Shown here: positions 62,147-64,000 of the stretch, piece by piece
How positions within the stretch are numbered: the first letter of the stretch is position 1
How the letters are laid out: every line of letters begins with the position of its first letter
DNA from: Bacteroidales bacterium
GTDB lineage: Bacteria > Bacteroidota > Bacteroidia > Bacteroidales > Lentimicrobiaceae
Direction of reading: 5' to 3'
Assembly (NCBI GenBank): GCA_016705005.1
Contig: JADIZB010000009.1
Span: forward strand, 62,001-126,000
Length of the DNA stretch: 64,000 nt
Notes under the pieces: model-generated
Seen by the model: only the letters and a program-made list of their open reading frames with translations
What the model was told of the DNA's origin: nothing
The model's database searches: none
Translations under genes and position numbers: made by a program

Positions 62147-62311
62147 ATGCCGGCAAAAACCGGAGTATAGTGTTCCGGTGTATCTGATTGCTTAATGGCT
62201 GATTTTATGATTAACCACTATAGCATCAGAACTCAGGTGAACAAGACGAATGACATCTGAGAAGTTCATAGTGTTTCTTAGAGTCTATTATACCTGAGTG
62301 GCGAAAATCTT

Positions 62312-64000
62312 TCAATGCCGGTCAGCAGCCTTGATGAACCTCAGATGCACGGGACCATCAGTAGGATCCATTACTCTCATCAGGTAGACAGAAGGCGTCA
62401 GATTGCTGATATTGATTACGGTTTGGGTATCCGTTTCACGGATGATTCCTTCTTTCAGCAGATGGCCGTTCATATCGTACAGCGTGTAAACCGCTTCCTT
62501 ATGTTTCAGATTTGAAAGATAGATTACATCTCCGGCCGGGTTGGGATACAACGAAAATCCATCCTCTCCGGCAGCAATCTGACCGGTACCCACGTGTTCT
62601 TCACCAAAATAAGCTGTGAAATCAATGGTTTCCGCGTTCAGCGTATCGAGGAACTGGACATTCAGCGTATCGGCGATCAGCCCGTTGTTGCCCCAGTAAC
62701 TGAAATAATAGCCGGGTGCCGGTTCTGCGGTGATACTCACCGGAACTCCGTTGAAATAGACACCATTCCATGGATAAGTATCAGGGGTGATGGTGCTTAT
62801 GTGAATCTTACCTGCTCCCTCCGGAACAACATTCAGGCTCAGGTTAACCTGGTTGGGAAGCCCTAAATTTGATACAATGTGATTTCTGACCTGCTCCGTT
62901 CTCATCTGGAATTGCTGCTGCAATGTGAGATGATTGCCCGTAAATGCCATCATCTGCTCCGGAATGTTATTCGGGTCGCCCCAGCGCGAATACTCATTGA
63001 CCATTTCATCCCTAGTAAGTGCAAACATATTCTGTTCGATGGCTGAGATATGCTCAAAAAGATAATTCGAGTTCATGAGGTCGGCAAACCGGTTGATGAA
63101 GTAATTTCTGAAACGGTTGTTCTGCATCCCTTTGAGCCAGACGCTGATGTGGGGAATGGAAGGATCCTGGTCCAGCATAAACCTGATGTGGTCGTAATAG
63201 ACATCGGTCCATCCATTGGGTTGCAGGGCCAGTTCCTGATCGATCAGGCAATATCTCCAGCGATTTCCGGTAACATCGGAACGGTATATTTTGATGTTGT
63301 TCCATGGCCAGTCGATGTTCGACATCCATGACTCTCCAATGATGTAATCGGTGTACCAGGTGAGGTCAAAATGCCGGTCGGCCTGATTCCAGAAATCAGG
63401 ATCTTCGGGATTCAGGTTACCAAAGGCCTGCCATGAAGCATAGAAGGGTTCAGCTTCTCCTTCCACAGCCCTCAGAATTCCTCCATACCAGGCACTTTGA
63501 GAAAGAATGGTGATCTCATCCTCATCTGCTCCGTCATGGATATTAAAGTATTCGGCATCCATTTTCTCGCGCAGTTCATATAAGCCGAAATATCCACCAT
63601 TGATATAGACGGAAACCGGTCGCCAGGCCGAATAATAATTGTGGGTTCCCTTACCCATTGAAGTAACCTGTGTGGCATCCTTATAGGGAAGTGTCAGGTA
63701 CTGATTGCTGCCGTTCCTGAGGTAAAATTTACTGTATTTGTTTCTGGCCGGCCTGTCAGGAATCAGGTTATACTCAACCGGACCGTCACCCAGCACACCA
63801 TCGCCCGGTTCAAGCCGGAAAGAATGCTGTGGATGGTAACGGCTGCCACCCCATCCACCATCAATCTGCATCCCTGCTCGCTGCGAAAAGATCAGTTGGC
63901 GTGTGGAATCAAAATAATCAATATACGCCGACCTCTCCCAATCGGTCCACCAGTTGTCGAAGATTCCGTTTGCCCCATAAAGGTTATCGTTGTCTGTAAT
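62312..64000 (-). CDS. CotH kinase-like T9SS surface protein, 5'-truncated
   Basis: 562 residues visible; the frame is open to the window edge, so the start lies outside. The edge region reads 'LYGANGIFDNWWTDWERSA', the usual opening of secreted CotH-type proteins. CotH kinase-fold motifs: 'SVYINGGYFGLYELREKMD', 'SNIDWPWNNIKIYR' (catalytic Asp/Asn region) and 'WRYCLIDQELAL'. After about residue 410 comes a Listeria-Bacteroides-type repeat ('NVVPEGAGKIHIS', 'GYYFSYWGNNGLI') and a Por sorting domain ('FSLYPNPAGDVIYLSN', 'YTLYDMNGHLLKE', 'SVYLMRVMDPTDG'). It is probably surface-bound; protein-kinase activity is known for CotH of spores but not established for this branch. Confidence 0.9.
   Translation of the reverse strand: MTDNDNLYGANGIFDNWWTDWERSAYIDYFDSTRQLIFSQRAGMQIDGGWGGSRYHPQHSFRLEPGDGVLGDGPVEYNLIPDRPARNKYSKFYLRNGSNQYLTLPYKDATQVTSMGKGTHNYYSAWRPVSVYINGGYFGLYELREKMDAEYFNIHDGADEDEITILSQSAWYGGILRAVEGEAEPFYASWQAFGNLNPEDPDFWNQADRHFDLTWYTDYIIGESWMSNIDWPWNNIKIYRSDVTGNRWRYCLIDQELALQPNGWTDVYYDHIRFMLDQDPSIPHISVWLKGMQNNRFRNYFINRFADLMNSNYLFEHISAIEQNMFALTRDEMVNEYSRWGDPNNIPEQMMAFTGNHLTLQQQFQMRTEQVRNHIVSNLGLPNQVNLSLNVVPEGAGKIHISTITPDTYPWNGVYFNGVPVSITAEPAPGYYFSYWGNNGLIADTLNVQFLDTLNAETIDFTAYFGEEHVGTGQIAAGEDGFSLYPNPAGDVIYLSNLKHKEAVYTLYDMNGHLLKEGIIRETDTQTVINISNLTPSVYLMRVMDPTDGPVHLRFIKAADRH

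Overview
The window looks like a chromosomal piece of a free-living, menaquinone-using member of the Bacteroidota, probably near Bacteroidales. The evidence is: seven proteins tied to type IX secretion (a PorZ homologue and six proteins with, or probably with, Por/T9SS C-terminal sorting domains), a LytTR membrane regulator, a long IspG with the insert domain, UbiE/MenG, and repeated promoter -7 boxes of the Bacteroidota type TAnnTTTG placed only a few bases before start codons. Genes are cut at both ends: a T9SS cargo protein at base 1 and a CotH-like T9SS protein at base 64000. No rRNA, CRISPR array or transposase is visible.

Layout. 1-10 kb: T9SS cargo, a small lipoprotein, a LytTR regulator, a DUF6051-like hydrolase, then lysS, recO and porZ on the minus strand. 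10.4-18.7 kb: a co-directional block of an AraC regulator, a PqqD-like small protein, an ATP-grasp ligase, a fold-III PLP decarboxylase, a sigma-70 factor, a urea-channel/M23-peptidase fusion, a TPR/YaiO-like outer-membrane barrel and a periplasmic TPR protein. I regard this as the best candidate for an undescribed functional unit. 18.9-24.3 kb: a CzcA/CusA RND pump fused to a TolC-type outer-membrane factor, with its adaptor lipoprotein. 24.5-33.6 kb: two T9SS cargo genes, an NAD-dependent epimerase, a zinc-metallopeptidase lipoprotein, menG, a cytidylate-kinase-like gene and pgi. 33.8-37.7 kb: a histidine kinase and an OmpR-type regulator separated by about 1.5 kb of nested tandem repeat. 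37.7-48 kb: mostly minus-strand housekeeping and accessory enzymes, including a TetR-esterase pair with a clear operator, a group of small VOC/DHFR/SRPBCC proteins, and a hybrid histidine kinase. 48.5-51.5 kb: a large class-V aminotransferase-like protein and an Xre/membrane-protein pair.

51.6-56.4 kb is rich in repeats. Copies of a dispersed repeat with a GGCTCGCATC hairpin flank a three-gene block (a secreted DUF1028 Ntn-hydrolase-like protein and two exported proteins). Next comes a tRNA-Asn locus containing one intact tRNA, three damaged tRNA-Asn copies in which the 5' anticodon-arm strand is replaced by a short perfect hairpin, and a GIY-YIG nuclease gene whose last codons are themselves tRNA-derived. 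56.5-64 kb: a WalJ/YycJ-type metallohydrolase, ispG bracketed by short AACTAACAG-type repeats, a MacB/FtsX-type permease and the partial CotH protein.

All functional statements rest on motif and family recognition by eye; no search was run.
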